DNA of 64,000 nt from Dryococelus australis (taxonomy: Eukaryota; Arthropoda; Insecta; Phasmatodea; Phasmatidae). The notes beneath the pieces are model-generated. The model did not search any database. It was not told where the DNA came from and saw only the letters and a list, made by a program, of their open reading frames with translations. The stretch lies in contig CM057000.1 in assembly GCA_029891345.1 (NCBI GenBank), positions 129,369,338 to 129,433,337 on the forward strand, written 5' to 3'. This document shows positions 12,206 to 23,938 of the stretch, piece by piece; the first letter of the stretch is position 1, and every line of letters begins with the position of its first letter. The position numbers and the translations under genes are program-made.

Positions 12206-12766
12206 GTTTCAGTGGCGTTTATTCCATAGACGCAAGGTAAGCAATGCTTGCACTATACATATAGGAAATGTTTGACCCTTTATAGTTTTCGCCGTAACTT
12301 TAAACACATTTATTTCTGAGTTTTCCCGTTTCCGATTCGAGAAACAGAGTTTTCGTAACTCCCGCACCGTACACGCATAGTGCTGCTATAGCGTACTTAA
12401 TTCCACAAACGGGTGTAATTAGCGATGAATCAAACTCGCAAGCAACAACACGCCACATGCTCGACCGCGTTCCTTCGGCAGAGTAAGCAGTCGTTCTGTT
12501 TGCGTCCTCCAGTCCTACATTTTCCCTTGGAAAGTGGGCGAAAGTGTTCGGGAAAACGGGAGTTTTCCTATAATTTGTAATATCCCTCAAAATAATACTC
12601 AGTTTAATTATTACTGTATTCATTTCGTTTCCGTTTTTTATAACTAATGTTAGGTATCATAAAATGGTAAATACATGTGGAGTGTAAGCAAAGTTGGAAG
12701 TTTCTTTAGTTAGTAGAAATTGCTAATTCTGGAAAAAAAAAAAAAATATAAAAAAAAACTCGCTAT
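12206..12766. other. No gene recognised
   Basis: A 107-codon minus-strand frame (12300-12623) has no recognisable domain. An A-rich run near 12733-12758 precedes the next MITE. Confidence 0.4.
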
Positions 12767-13184
12767 AGTTCATTCACGGTTACTTCAGCCTTTTCTGAAG
12801 CCCTGCTAAAGTTCTACTTCCAGGATATTCCTTCGCCTCGGGCAAAATAAGCTTAACTAAGCCTGGAGAATTACATCAGAGGGGCAACGGACCACATTCG
12901 TGCGCACTAAGTGTTACAGTATTTTGTAAAAGGACTATTTCTCACAAGGCGTTACCAACATACCTAGTTTCCCCCCCTGTTTTTTATTCAGATTATTTAT
13001 AAATGAAGCATTATAATTTATAGATAAAAAAATGAATACCAACAAAAAAAAAGTAACTTTTATGAACACAAGTATAAAACGCCAGTGATACAGGGCGCAT
13101 TTAGGAAATAACTGAACACGTCATAAATGGGGGAGATTTTTCAAAGGTTTGATTCAAAAAGGCCGAAGAAACCGTGAATGGACT
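12767..13184 (+). mobile_element. MITE family C, copy 1
   Basis: Begins AGTTCATTCACGGTTACTTC and ends GAAGAAACCGTGAATGGACT. It is collinear over about 420 bp with the copy at 27445-27871, with shared blocks such as TACTTCCAGGATATTC and TTTTTCAAAGGTTTGATTCA. It ends 124 bp from the EGF exon at 13308. Confidence 0.8.
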
Positions 13185-13307
13185 ATACATGCCACTGCTT
13201 CAACCCCATCGTCTCTCGAGACTTCGATGTTATGAACCGCCCTAATCTCTTCAGTGAGACTTCACATCTGTGGTTCGACTCACGGTAGAGGGCGTTGCAG
13301 AACGTAC

Positions 13308-13471
13308 CTGTGTCGCAGTAGCGGCCAGTCTTGCCCAGCGGGCAGTCGCAGTCGTAGCCAGACGCGAGCGGCACGCAGGTGGATCCCTCTTGGCACTTGT
13401 TCCTGTTCGAGTCGCAAGGGTTGAAGCGCTGCGCGCACACCGGGCCGAACCAGCCCTCCGGACACAGGCAC
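13308..13471 (-). CDS. eys: Exon encoding EGF modules of an eyes shut-like protein (most 3' exon seen)
   Basis: The minus-strand exon starts after ...CGTCCTCAG and ends at CACAG before GTACGTT, a strong donor. Translation begins CLCPEGWFGPVC, finishing the EGF module begun in exon 22185-22413, and then encodes a complete second EGF with six cysteines: NPCDSN, KCQEGSTCVPL, YDCDCPLGKTGRYC. The start phase (one base, G) completes the AC of the previous exon to give Thr. EGF modules of this type occur in secreted extracellular matrix proteins. The family is inferred from the LamG-EGF-EGF order and the LamG sequence; the EGFs alone would not tell EYS from agrin or perlecan. The next exon, which would lie below 13300, was not found in this window. 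Confidence 0.82.
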
Positions 13472-13565
13472 CTGAGGACGCCCAACTCACATACTCAAGG
13501 TTACATTTCTACTGCAGGTTGAGGAGATCAATGTTAAAAGTTTGGCGACCAAACCTTGTCGCCAC

Positions 13566-14118
13566 TAGGGCCGTCTTCCGTTAGTGCTGACGAGCACTGA
13601 TGGTTCGTCAGTGTTCGTCAGCAATAAGGGAACAGTCGTCAGTAAGCAGCAAATATTTCTCTTCGTCAGTAAATTGATTGTTTCCGATCGTCTGGCAGTA
13701 GTATTCCCACGTGCAGGAAAACATAAACAAGCATGGCGGACACACTAACCTCACTAATTTTCATGCAGCATTTGGACTGAAACAGTAAAAATGTTACTCA
13801 CCTTCTACTGATTTTCAGGCATCTTCTGACGGTACTACAATATTATAAGTGATTGCCTCAGTACCTGTACCTTCCTTTAGTGTAATTTCCTCGAACATGA
13901 CTTGACCTTCCCGCCAAACATAGGGTTTACCTGACAACACTGACGTTTATAACCGCCAGTAAAATCCGCGATCTCATTAACGGTTGTAGCCTCGCACAGG
14001 GTACCTCTCAGATGCGACAATCAGTGGCCATCAGTGCCTTCGGCTGTATCGGAACAATAGCTGGCGTTACTGAAATTGCTGACCAGTGAAATATCCGTGA
14101 GTAACGGAAGGCGGCCTA
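13566..14118. mobile_element. Non-autonomous element with inverted ends
   Basis: Left end TAGGGCCGTCTTCCGTTAGT and right end ACGGAAGGCGGCCTA are near inverted complements, enclosing 553 bp without coding capacity. The interior has short repeats of CGTCAGT. No convincing target duplication was found, so the superfamily is unknown; a hAT-type end is possible. Confidence 0.5.
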
Positions 14119-14240
14119 GATAAGCGCTAGTGTCGGCAATATACTAGAGTAACTTGTATATAGGTTGCTCTACAATGTACCAGGTTTTCTCTATGTTTTA
14201 CGTTAAAAAACAGGAAAAAATGTAATAATCATAAATCAAA

Positions 14241-15165
14241 TCTATACTAATAAATACAATTGAAGTGTCTGTCTGCTATTTCAAAATTGATACCAACATC
14301 TAAGCTTAATATGCTATTTAAAATATGTTAAAGCATAAATAACAGTTTTTAACATTTTTGTCTGTTTGTCTGTCTGTCTGTCTGTCTGGAAGTTGTCCAG
14401 AATACACTCCGAAATGGTTGAATCGATTTTGACGATACTATCAGAGGTCACAGATTTTATATTTATTTAAAATGTGCTCTTTATTTCATCTCGACATCTC
14501 AAATGGTTATGAAGTAAATTAATTTTTTGATATGATTTTATTTATGTTTCATATCTATTTTTTTTTGCAAAAGAATCATTGTCAAAAACAGTGTTGAACA
14601 ACAATAGATAAAAAAAAATCACTGATATAATACGCATAATAGAAAACGATACATTAGTTGTTGGAAAAACATAGTAAAATAACATACAGTATTATCAAAC
14701 AACCAACACTAAAGCGACGATAAAACTATTTCCGATAATAAATTAACAATTTTTCAAATCAATTACATAAGTATGGTATTTCAATAACTCCATAAAACCT
14801 GAAGGGAGCGATATTTCTATTTTAAACATAAAACTTGAGCGAAGCAATGGTAGGCTGTATTTTAATAACTACATAAAACCTAAGCGAAGCGAAATTTTTA
14901 TTTTAAAAGTATGTAAATAAATCCTAAAGTCCACGCGAACGAAGTCACAGGTACTGCATTAATTTCCATATAAACATAAAAATACATTAAAAAATTCAAC
15001 GTGAGTAATATTTCAAACTTTAAAATGAATTTTTTAATTTTTATTACAGAAATTATGTTTAAATTTCGATTGACACTATTCACGCCATATTTCAATTTTA
15101 TATTTCCATTTTAAAAATATGTAAACAAATCCTAACGGCCACGCGAACGAAGTCGCGGAAACAGT
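14241..15165 (+). mobile_element. Non-autonomous Helitron-like element
   Basis: Starts TCTATACTAATAAATACAA, carries a (GTCT)n tract at about 14363-14388, and has two copies of the CCACGCGAACGAAGTC block near 14932 and 15139. This start, the GTCT tract and the GCGAACGAAGTCGCGG-type 3' end are typical of many insect Helitrons. The expected terminal CTAGT is not seen, so the exact 3' end is uncertain. No Rep/helicase sequence is present. Confidence 0.6.
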
Positions 15166-16009
15166 ATAAAATAACTTCGTAACTAAGTGAAATCTTTTTC
15201 TTTTATTATTCACGTAGCTTAAAATTTTAATTAAAAGTTACCTTTCGCAACATCACGTACCTGAGTGGAATAAACTTTAGCCTCGTCTACAACAGACTTG
15301 GCGCGAAACGTTATCATAAGAAAACTGGCATGCCAACGATTGACGTTATCGGGCATAAAAAAGGATAGTAAAAAAAATGGAGGGTCATCGTAAATTTTTT
15401 TGTAAAAAAAAAAAAAAACTAATTCCGCAGATGTTATAGTTTCGTTAATTTTTTATTATTTGATTTTGTATAAATGAACAGCAAACATACGTACAACAAT
15501 GGCGAGTCTATATACTGGTAAATGTCCATACTGTTAGTCGCATTTTTTGACGTCTTGAATTCTGTTTGCTTGGCGTTAAACGCACATATTTGGAAGCTGG
15601 CCATCTTTTAACGAGATGCGTTTCGCGTCGCCGCCAACATTTTACGTCGGTTTTAGCCCCCCCCCCCCCCCCCCCCCTCATTTCTCAACATTCATCCAAG
15701 ACTTATTGCAATGTGTTACGGCAGCGGAAAACCACACCTCTCCCGAAATGTACAGAGTGAAAACGTTTTTGAGGTTGGCTGAGCACATTCGAAAGCCCTT
15801 ATTGTGAACTACTTTTACTTTCTCTTTCTGTATCCTTCCGCAAATACGTACAATTTAAGACCGGGCTACGGTTAATTTAGGCCAATCGCCGCACACGCAT
15901 GGACACAGCTGCGTCATCCGCCCAAGAAACTATGTTCACCACAAATACCTTGGTCATTCATGTTTTACTTCCAGAGAAATAGTAGACTATTTAGTAACAA
16001 CATTTACCA
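15166..16009. other. No gene recognised; C homopolymer
   Basis: Contains a 21-base C run at about 15657-15677 and an A run near 15405. The proline-rich frames over the C run are artefacts of it. Confidence 0.4.
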
Positions 16010-16365
16010 CCCAGCCAAAATATTTCCCAATGAATGGCTCGCGGTCTTGTGACAGTTTTGATGTAGGTTGGATTGAACATACCAGAAATCCAGTATATTT
16101 TGCGTTTAAAAATGTGGTGGAAAACGGAATTGAACCTTATTGACCATTGGCTAGGTAAGAGACGGCTTTTATGCTGAAATAACCGTAACATAGTGCTAAA
16201 ATGGCACGTAGCCTATATCGATGCTTTACCCGGTAAGTAGACCTTAAACTAGGTTACAAAAGTTAGACCTTAATTAATTAGTCAATTACGAGATAAACTG
16301 ATAAATATTGTGTGTGTGAGAAGAAGACAGAGAGAAAGAAATTGTTCATAAGTTTCCTAACTATA
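16010..16365 (+). repeat. Dispersed repeat D, copy 1
   Basis: About 350 bp that reappear in inverted orientation at 18790-19165; for example GTGGTGGAAAACGGAATTGA here matches GTGGTGGAAATCGGAACTGA there. No coding signal. Confidence 0.65.
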
Positions 16366-17141
16366 GGATGTTCGCAGTAAAGTGAAAACTTGCATGGAAA
16401 AAAGGTTTTCCAATGCTGCCAACACACACAAACAAATTGTATCTACGATCACTTTCTGAGGCTTTCGAGACAAAAAAGTAATAAATTCGATTAGTGTTCG
16501 GAAAAATTTGCGGCACACCTAAGATATATTTTTGATTGAGTATTGTCGGCGATTGTGTCATGGCTAATAAACTTCCGGCGTTTCGTCCATTTTGATACCC
16601 ACGACACGACATGTTGCGAAAACATTAACCCCACCAAAAATATAATGTATCATTTTCCAATGCTGATCATAAAATGTATATACAATGGTGTGTGCTGTGC
16701 TACACTCGTGTAAATATAGACACACACAGCTGCCAACTTTTCAGACAATATCCACTAATGCACATCATTATTGTAAACGTGGATCTTGCACACTGCTGGA
16801 AAAGGACATTAATGATAAATATTTACGGCTCAACTCTAACAGATGTTTGTTTTAAAGCAACAATACAACTGTCGTCCCTATAAGATCGAATTTATTACTT
16901 TTTTAAAACCATTTTCATCTTCATTTGAACTCGGTGGTATCCACGTTCTGATTGCTCACACGCGGAGCCCAGGGCGCACGCACAGGCATCTCAGAGTATT
17001 GTCCAACTTCTGTGTGTGCCACGCATGTGATATTTTCCTGCTTGTGCTCTACGTTAACTGTGGCAAGTATCATGCTAACACGTCTATTCTAATTTCCGTG
17101 TCTATGCTACGTTTCGTTATAAATCAATTGTAGCTCGACCT
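16366..17141. other. No gene recognised
   Basis: Begins with a MITE-like end (GGATGTTCGCAGTAAAGTGA) related to family A ends but without a matching partner nearby. The rest is unique-looking. Confidence 0.4.
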
Positions 17142-17520
17142 TAACAGGAGGATGTACTGAAACATTTCCTGTGAAATAGTTGTTTGCGCGAATACGCGTA
17201 TCTCGGTAAATAAATGTTCTGCAAATACGACCTTTTGTAAGAAAAGATAAAAACAATTATCTATACTGCTATTTTTAATTTTTTTTTAAATACAAGTGTA
17301 TCGTTGGAGAAAAAAAAATCGAGAAAATGGTTAAATATCGCATTTTTTAAGCTTGCGTATGCAGTTTTCTTAAGCGGCAAGAGAAAAGTACAAACATATG
17401 AGTGTAGATCTGCGGTCTTTCATTGCGTGTAATAAAGTCCCACTATTACATATCTCATTTACACGGTACAGCGTCACGACGGAAACACTGCACGCCTTGC
17501 GCGTAGGAGCGATGAGGCGC
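17142..17520 (+). repeat. Dispersed repeat E, copy 1
   Basis: Starts AACAGGAGGATGTACTGAAA and is collinear with 33721-34062 over about 340 bp. Its last 45 bp (GTCACGACGGAAACACTG and on) also occur alone at 35976-36020, so the repeat exists in longer and shorter versions. Confidence 0.7.
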
Positions 17521-17589
17521 TAGAAGTGAGCCATCGTGCCTGATTACCTTAGTCATGTGTCATCCCAATAAGAGGGGAGTGGAGTGGGG

Positions 17590-17798
17590 AGATCTGGGCG
17601 GTTCTTAACATCGAGGTCTTGAGATCCGATGAGGGTGAAGTGAGGCGAGTATGGAGCAGTGCCGGAGTGTAAGGGCGGCGATAACGGGAGACTCCCGAGA
17701 AAAACCGCTGACCAGAGGCATCGTCCGGCACGATTCCCACATACGAAAATCCTGGAGCGACCCCGCCGGGGATCGAACCCGGTTCACCTAGGTGGGAG
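17590..17798 (-). repeat. tRNA-derived SINE, minus strand, with B box
   Basis: The minus strand reads CACCTAGGTGAACC, a pol III B-box GGTTCGATCCC, then the family body (GTGCCGGACGATGCCTCTGG, CCCTCATCGGATCTCAAGAC). The solo LTR at 17828 begins 30 bp beyond it. Confidence 0.8.
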
Positions 17799-17827
17799 CT
17801 TGCACTCCAGTGTGTGATGTATGGTAC

Positions 17828-18711
17828 TGTTACGCGCTGCAGCTCGCGCTGGAAGGCTGTCCGGCGTTGTGGGAGAGGGGCGGTGACCAACCTCGAACCC
17901 CCCCCCCCCCCCCATCTTCTAGAAACTACGCTTTCGCGGCCGGTTGCCCTGCTTCTAGGAAACCCGTGAATACTGACAGCGGCGAGACTTAGTGGCGTCA
18001 CAGACTTCCTCCCGCCTTCTAGAGATTCCGATAAATGTAGCGACGACGCAAGAATATTCTGGTGAGACTGGCTGGCGCCACGGGCCTCCTCGGGGCAGCG
18101 CGCATGTTGGGGAAGATTCTGGGTGACGGCCTACGACGATATATATACCGCCGCGGCCCAGCGGCCGGCAGTCTTTGACGGAGGCCATCTGGCAGTGTGC
18201 GAGCGAAGATAACTGCGAGACGACGGCGGCAGGCGAGTGTTCTTGGTATGAATGGACGAGAGGGAGTGAAACCCGGCGGGTGAAGCGTACTGTGCGTGAG
18301 GGCGTTTGAGAAGTCTACAACACTGTGGACTGACGGGAAATGGACTGAACTGAGGTGGGACAGAATGCACATGCACTATGGGATTTATTGTAAATATTGG
18401 AACTGTCAATTTTGGACGCATAATTTATAAAATAATTGAATAGATTGATACACTGTCTAGAGGGACTATTTTTTTATTATTAAATTTCAGTTATTTCTTT
18501 GTGGTAATTATAAATTGTATTAATTTGAGTTATTAACTTTGAACAGTAGGTGATATCAATTAACCGTGAGATGTTGAGTTGAGAGGATTTTGCTGTAGTT
18601 ATTGTAAATAAAATTATGAGATTATAATTAATTATTTTATTTAAATAAGACGTCCATCCCTTAACGAACTTGGTTTAGCCCACTTAATTTCCAGAGAGAG
18701 AAATTGTAACA
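17828..18711 (+). mobile_element. Solo LTR of a Ty3/Gypsy-type retrotransposon
   Basis: 884 bp bounded by TGTTAC and GTAACA, the short inverted ends of an LTR, and flanked by an exact 4-bp duplication GTAC (17824-17827 and 18712-18715). Inside are a TATATATA box at 18140-18147 and a polyadenylation signal AATAAA at 18607-18612, the order expected of U3-R-U5 on the plus strand. No internal region or second LTR is present, so recombination between LTRs probably removed the rest. The 4-bp duplication fits Gypsy better than Copia or BEL (5 bp). Confidence 0.85.
18140..18147 (+). promoter_or_regulatory. TATA box of the solo LTR
   Basis: TATATATA followed by a GC-rich tract, 312 bp into the LTR; it is positioned to start transcription of the lost element. 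Confidence 0.55.
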
Positions 18712-18789
18712 GTACATATACTGAATATATGCATTAATGGGCAGTGCTTTTTTTTCCCCAAGAGCATTCTCATAAATACTTGCATTACC

Positions 18790-19165
18790 ACGAACAGATT
18801 ATACTTATAAACATTTTTATCTCCTCTCTCATACATATGCACACACAGGCTTTATGAGTCTATCTCGTAATTAATTGATTTAAGTCTAACTTTTGTAACG
18901 CAGTTGAAGGCCTGCTTAGCGGTTAAAGTGTCGATATAGGCAGCGTGTCATTTTAAAAGGATTTTACGGTTATTTCAGCACGAAAGCAATCCCTTAACTC
19001 GGCGGTGGTCAATGGGGTTCAGTTCCGATTTCCACCACGTTTTTAAAAAGGAAAATATGCTGAATTCCTGCTATTTTCAATTCAACCTAAATCAAAACTG
19101 CGATGAGGCCATGCGCCAGCCGCTAGACAGTATTTCAACGCTCCATTTAATTAAATATTTGGCTG
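18790..19165 (-). repeat. Dispersed repeat D, copy 2 (inverted)
   Basis: Reverse-complement counterpart of 16010-16365, at roughly 80 percent identity by eye. The inverted pair encloses repeat E, a SINE and the solo LTR. Confidence 0.65.
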
Positions 19166-19865
19166 GCTGGTGAATTTTGTCATCAACGGTTCCACTATTT
19201 CTCCGGAAGTAAATCTTGAATGGCCAAGTTGTTTGTGATGTACAAAGTTGTGACGGAGTGTCTTTCGTCGCATTTGTTTACGTTTCTTTCTGTTTTCAAC
19301 GCTTCAGTATCCCAGGTGTTGACAGAGCATTGTATTTGTAACACACGAGTATTGTTCTTACTTTCCAGCCTTCGACTGGGAAAGCGAACTCGTTAACTGC
19401 CTTATTCCCGCACTGAAGAGAGAAGTGACACGATGACCTGATATTTCGCATGTTGTTGCTTCCACTTGCCAAATGCGGCCACCTTGCCGGTTGCTTGCTG
19501 ATGAAAGTTAGGCGTTTCGCTTTCGTGGCCAAGAGCCATCCTTGGTTATTTTATTGTGAATGGCTGTTCCTTATGTGATTCGCGCAGAATAATGTAATTT
19601 GATATCATTGTATGTAGAGTGTTCTCGACAGGGTCGCGAAGTGAGAGCTGCCTCATAGAGACTCGTCCTTGGAAATAGCGCTAGCATGCGCCGGAGAGAC
19701 GTCGATGGGAAACTGCGAGAGGAAAGATGCGGTGGTGACCCGGGGAGGTTCCTATGCTTAACTGCAGAGGTGATACTCCTCGTGAGACTACTACACTGGT
19801 GAAAATGGACATCCTGACGCAATGGTCCCACATGAATGGAGGTTTTACTGAATAACTATACAGGA
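19166..19865. other. No gene recognised
   Basis: Minus-strand frames of 78 and 86 codons have no recognisable domain. Confidence 0.4.
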
Positions 19866-20475
19866 AGTCTTGAACAAAAATTTCAATATATTTTGTAGCA
19901 TCCTTTAGCGACGATGCAGTCCTGCAGTAGTGCGTTGAGACGATCATACAGGTGTCGGATGTCATCTTGGGGAATAGTGTTCCACGCTAATTCCACGTGA
20001 TGCTGCGATTGGTGGAGGTTTGTTGCCGGTATTGCAGACCGCACCGAACGCCGCCCCATCATGTCCCACAAATGTTCAATGGGTGGTCATGCTGGCCAGG
20101 GGAGTTGATGGACACCTTCGAGAGAGCGTTGGGTAACACGAGACGTAAGAGCATGGCCATGGGCAGTGTCCTGTTGGAAGTGGGCATCTCCTTGGCGTTG
20201 TAGGAACAGCAACAAAATGGGCTGGACGATGGTATTGATGTAGCGTTCACTGATCAATGTTCCCTCAACAATCACCAGGGGTGCACGGTAATTGTAGGCT
20301 ATTGCCCCCCCCCCCCCAGACCATGATGCCAGGAGTTGGTCCTGTATGTCGCTGCCGTCTGATTATTACCGCTCTCTTGGTCGACGCCGCACTCGTAAAC
20401 GACTGTACTGGCGCCAAGGCAGAATCTGCTCTCATCACTAAACACAACTTCTCGCCATTAATCCCTCCAGTCACT
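19866..20475 (-). pseudogene. Tc1-like transposase pseudogene (C-terminal half)
   Basis: The minus strand encodes in order GIMVWG, VIVEGTLISERYI, HFQQDTAHGHA, then after a frame change PPIEHLWDMMGRR and a tail with IPQDDIRHL and a C-terminal basic end. These are the catalytic-domain landmarks of Tc1/mariner DD34E transposases: the second Asp in QQD and the Glu in PIEHLWD, which cut and join the transposon ends. At least two frameshifts break it, and a C run at about 20305-20317 (G run in the coding sense) interrupts the segment after VWG. The N-terminal DNA-binding half is not recognisable. Confidence 0.85.
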
Positions 20476-21685
20476 CGCTTGTTGGTTCAAAACAATCCTT
20501 GGACTTGCTGGCGCCGCTATCATATAACTTCTGTCCTTCACTTCCACTTGCTCGCGCGGGATGCGAAGCAGCGAGCGCGTAACAATAGGTTTTGTTCAAA
20601 TACGTCATTCTATTTGACCTTTCTTCTCTTTTGCGTTCCATTCAACGGAAGCAGTATGGCGGCGGGCGTTCCTTTCGTAAGGTCAGGACGCTGCCGGTCA
20701 CTTAGGTCACGTCCTCTTTGCTCCTTCTCTCGAACAGGAGTTGTGAGGGCAAATCGTCTGCTGGGTAGTTTTTCGCAAACTTCTTCGGCCGGGAAGATTC
20801 TCCATATAATTTTTGTTACAAAAACGAGAGTACCTTAAACCTTTCAACATATCGTCGAAAACGGATTGTGTACTGAAATAAAGTTACGGATATTTAATAT
20901 ATTTTAAAATTGAATTTTGGTTTGGGTATTAAGGGGGGGGGGGGGTTATTTAATACTTGTTTATTTTGAATAATTTGAATAATTTATTAATTAAGCAAGC
21001 TTATTATTTAAAACGCAGAATAATTCAGTGAGTATATTTTCAATTTAATTTGTAAACCCGATCAGACACAAAAAGATATATGCATCTGCTACAAAGCGTC
21101 TGCTATATTCATCATTTTTATTTTTGTCCACGAGTGCACCCAAAGTTGTTCCATTCGCTTCCAAAGGGGTTAACAACTCTCTTTGACCTCAACTCTCAGA
21201 ACTCCGGAGGGGCAACAAAAAGACTGAATATAATCAACGTTATGTTGAAAAGTGTCGGTTGGAAACGCGCTTTCGCAGTTGAAGGTGGCAGCGATGTTCC
21301 TCAGTCTGTGGTAGGGGCGAAGGGAGAAAGCATATATTACAGATGAGGTAGACCGCTTATTCGTATTCTGCGCATGTGCCCAACATTGACCTACCTCAAA
21401 CGAACACAACTGTAAAAGTCACATGGTCAACAGTGATGAATGTGCTGGTTTAAGCTATATCTTAATTTTCAATTGACAACACAATTATTTTAATAAAATA
21501 CTTTAAGAAATTAGAATTTGACCTAACTGCATTAAAAATTGGTCAGAGGAAGTATGAAAATATCTCAAAGCATTTGTTTACTAAATAGTATTCTAACCTC
21601 AAATCCAATCAATGCCGTTTTTGCGAGTCGTGTTGGCGAAAAAGCAGTACAATGTTGGGACATGGAGATTGGTTGTGCGTAGCCA
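20476..21685. other. Degenerate flank of Tc1-like element, then no gene
   Basis: The plus-strand 193-codon frame over 20257-20838 is antisense to the Tc1-like pseudogene and not a gene. A G run lies at about 20933-20945. The stretch 21340-21400 (ATGAGGTAGACCG... GCGCATGTGCCCAACATTG) reappears inverted at 27341-27412. Confidence 0.45.
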
Positions 21686-22165
21686 GCGAAATCGGTCTAG
21701 TTCATCTTTAGTCTATGGCGAGATCGGTCTAGTTCGTCTTTAGTCTATGGCGAGATCGGTCTAGTTCGTCTTTAGTCTATGGCGAGATCGGTCTAGTTCA
21801 TCTTTAGTCTATGGCGAGATCGTTCTAGTTCATCTTTAGTCTGTGGCGAGATCGGTCTAGTTCATCTTTAGTCTGTGGCGAGATCGGTCTAGTTCATCTT
21901 TAGTCTGTGGCGAGATCGGTCTAGTTCATCTTTAGTCTATGGCGAGATCGGTCTAGTTCATCTTTAGTCTATGGCGAGATCGGTCTAGTTCATCTTTAGT
22001 CTATGGCGAGATCGGTCTAGTTCATCTTTAGTCTATGGCGAGATCGGTCTAGTTCATCTTTAGTCTATGGCGAGATCGGTCTAGTTCATCTTTAGTCTGT
22101 GGCGAGATCGGTCTAGTTCATCTTTAGTCTATGGCGAGATCGGTCTAGTTCATCTTTAGTCTATG
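21686..22165. repeat. Minisatellite, 15 copies of a 32-bp unit
   Basis: Fifteen exact-length units beginning GCGAGATCGGTCTAGTTC and ending CTTTAGTCTATG; the main variants are CTGTG for CTATG and GTTCGTC for GTTCATC. The array stops 19 bp before the splice donor of the exon 22185-22413. The first unit is continuous with upstream sequence (TGGTTGTGCGTAGCCAGCGA) that occurs inverted as a single copy at 26612-26702, which appears to be the source of the unit. Confidence 0.97.
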
Positions 22166-22184
22166 GGAGAAAGAAGCAGCTCAC

Positions 22185-22413
22185 GTGAAGGAGGCGCCGT
22201 GGTGCAGGCAGGCGCCGCCATGCTGGCACGCGTGTTCGTGACACTCGGAGGTGCCGCACTGGCCCACACCGCGGCCTGTTGCCGCGCGCGTCCGCTGCAG
22301 CGCCACCGTCGCGCGGCCCGCCCGCAGTTCCACGTCGAACAGGCAGCCCGCGAAGCCAGAGTGTAGGGGCAGGTCATGCGGCAGCAGCGAGAAGTTGCGC
22401 GACTCGTGCCCGC
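22185..22413 (-). CDS. eys: Exon encoding LamG end and EGF start of an eyes shut-like protein
   Basis: The minus-strand exon has acceptor TTGCTCTTGCAG and donor AC|GTGAGC. It encodes GGHESRNFSLLPHDLPLHSG, then FAGCLFDVELRAG, the last strands of a laminin G domain with its conserved Gly-Cys, and then the first part of an EGF: CHEHACQHGGACLHHGASFT. Length 229 nt equals 2 + 225 + 2, fitting both neighbours. The GGHES...LPHDLPLHSGF-GC segment is the best reason for choosing EYS over agrin or perlecan; this rests on memory of the family and not on an alignment. EYS is a secreted matrix protein of photoreceptors. A 32-bp minisatellite begins 19 bp into the downstream intron. Confidence 0.85.
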
Positions 22414-23815
22414 CTGCAAGAGCAACACACGAGGGATACAGCTGCAACTTAACAGTACATATAACAAGAGATCCTTATCTTAGGTCGTATTCCGTTACCT
22501 CCGCAATGCGCAAACCAGTTGTTCCATTCAGTCACCTATCTAGAGGCGCATCTGTGCACATCATGTCGGGGTCACAACAGACAAAAGCGACGGAATGGGT
22601 GTCAATCAATGTAGGCGTGTGTGTAGAAGTATATCCTTTCGTGTGATAAAACAAACATTAAATTATTTAAGTACACAAAGCAAGGTTAGGGTGTGCGAAG
22701 TTTGTTTATATGATGTATAGTCTCTATTTCATTTCCATCGAATGACGAAATAGGCGCACAGTTGTTCCGTTTCTTTAAGCACTCAACGAAGCAACATCGC
22801 ACGAGTTTTCTAACGGCTGCATTGGTGCAGCTAACGCAACACGACCTTATTAATTTATTTGGCAAAGTTGGTTCTACGGAAATGCCAACGTCATAGCACA
22901 AAATAAAGTACGAATGTTACTTTATGTTGGCAGGCAAAGCTCATAACGTCTCCAGTCGGTATTTTATTTATATTTTATTACTGGCCTACATTTTCTGTTC
23001 TAAATTGTTGACTGCGTCGTTATCCGCAATGATTACATACCACAAATGCGTTCGAGAGAATAACTATAATCATTTAGACTGAGCTACCAGTATAAACTTA
23101 CAAACTACGTGTTTGTTTATTGTATGTTTACATGATGTGAAGGTAGTAGGCTCTACATATTATGTTTAAATATTTTTTAAAAATGTTTAAGTGCCGAAGT
23201 TGTAAGACCATAGAACTCGACTTCGAGTAGGGTGTGTGACTGGCTGAACAGAAGACGAGCATAATAACTACAACATTAATTTTCTTTTGTATACACATTC
23301 TCATGTTTCTTGGCAATATTGGTTCAAATCGGCCAGACAAAAGAAATAAATACGAAAGTTTTGAAACCTAGCACACTTAGATATAGATATATTGTGAATA
23401 TCACATTAAACGCCCTGATGAAACAGAGGCGAGCCTAGCCACCATATTAAAAAATATGTAAGGCGATTTTCTGTAATTTTTGCGAAAATCTAGAAAATTA
23501 TTAGTGGTGGTCTAAAAAAAAAAAAAAAAAAGTATTTTCAAAATTTAAGCTTACAAAAGTTCTTACCAAAACGTCTTATTCATTTGTATATTTCCTTGTT
23601 ACTGTGATAATCGGACATAAATGTTGTACGTTTTCGCTGATTACTACCACATCACTATGTTTTTTTTATTTTCACAATAGTAAAGTTACAACTTTTGAAC
23701 CGTCGGATTTTTCGAGAAAGTATTCATCAGCAAATATTGTAGAGCACCAAATTATCTCCAAAATGTGTACCTTACTTACATTTTTAACTCTGCTCTGAAT
23801 ATTAGAAAAAAGGAT
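22414..23815. other. Intronic DNA, no gene recognised
   Basis: Begins with the polypyrimidine tract and acceptor of the preceding exon on the minus strand. Otherwise AT-rich, with an A run near 23515-23530. Confidence 0.45.
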
Positions 23816-23822
23816 AACTATT

Positions 23823-23893
23823 ATGGGTCCTGGAATCGAACCCGTATCGTCCCGAATTAAGTTCAGTGGTTTACCGCTACGCCAAATCACTGG
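23823..23893 (-). repeat. tRNA-like sequence (head of a second SINE family or tRNA relic)
   Basis: The minus strand reads TCCAGTGATTTGGCGTAGCG with an A-box-like TGGCGTAGCGGTA, and 30 bases on a perfect B-box GGTTCGATTCC. Total length is 71 bp. No clean cloverleaf with a convincing acceptor stem was found, so it is more likely a SINE head or tRNA pseudogene than a working tRNA. Confidence 0.55.
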
Positions 23894-23938
23894 AGGGAAG
23901 GGGTAGCTTGAGCTGCGTTGCAAAGTGTTTGAAATACC

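Noticed and set aside
20257-20838. 193-codon plus-strand open frame
   Set aside because: It lies antisense to the Tc1-like transposase pseudogene and across a C homopolymer; no domain in its own translation.
23823-23893. Functional tRNA gene
   Set aside because: A and B boxes are present but acceptor and anticodon stems do not pair convincingly; more likely a SINE head or tRNA pseudogene.
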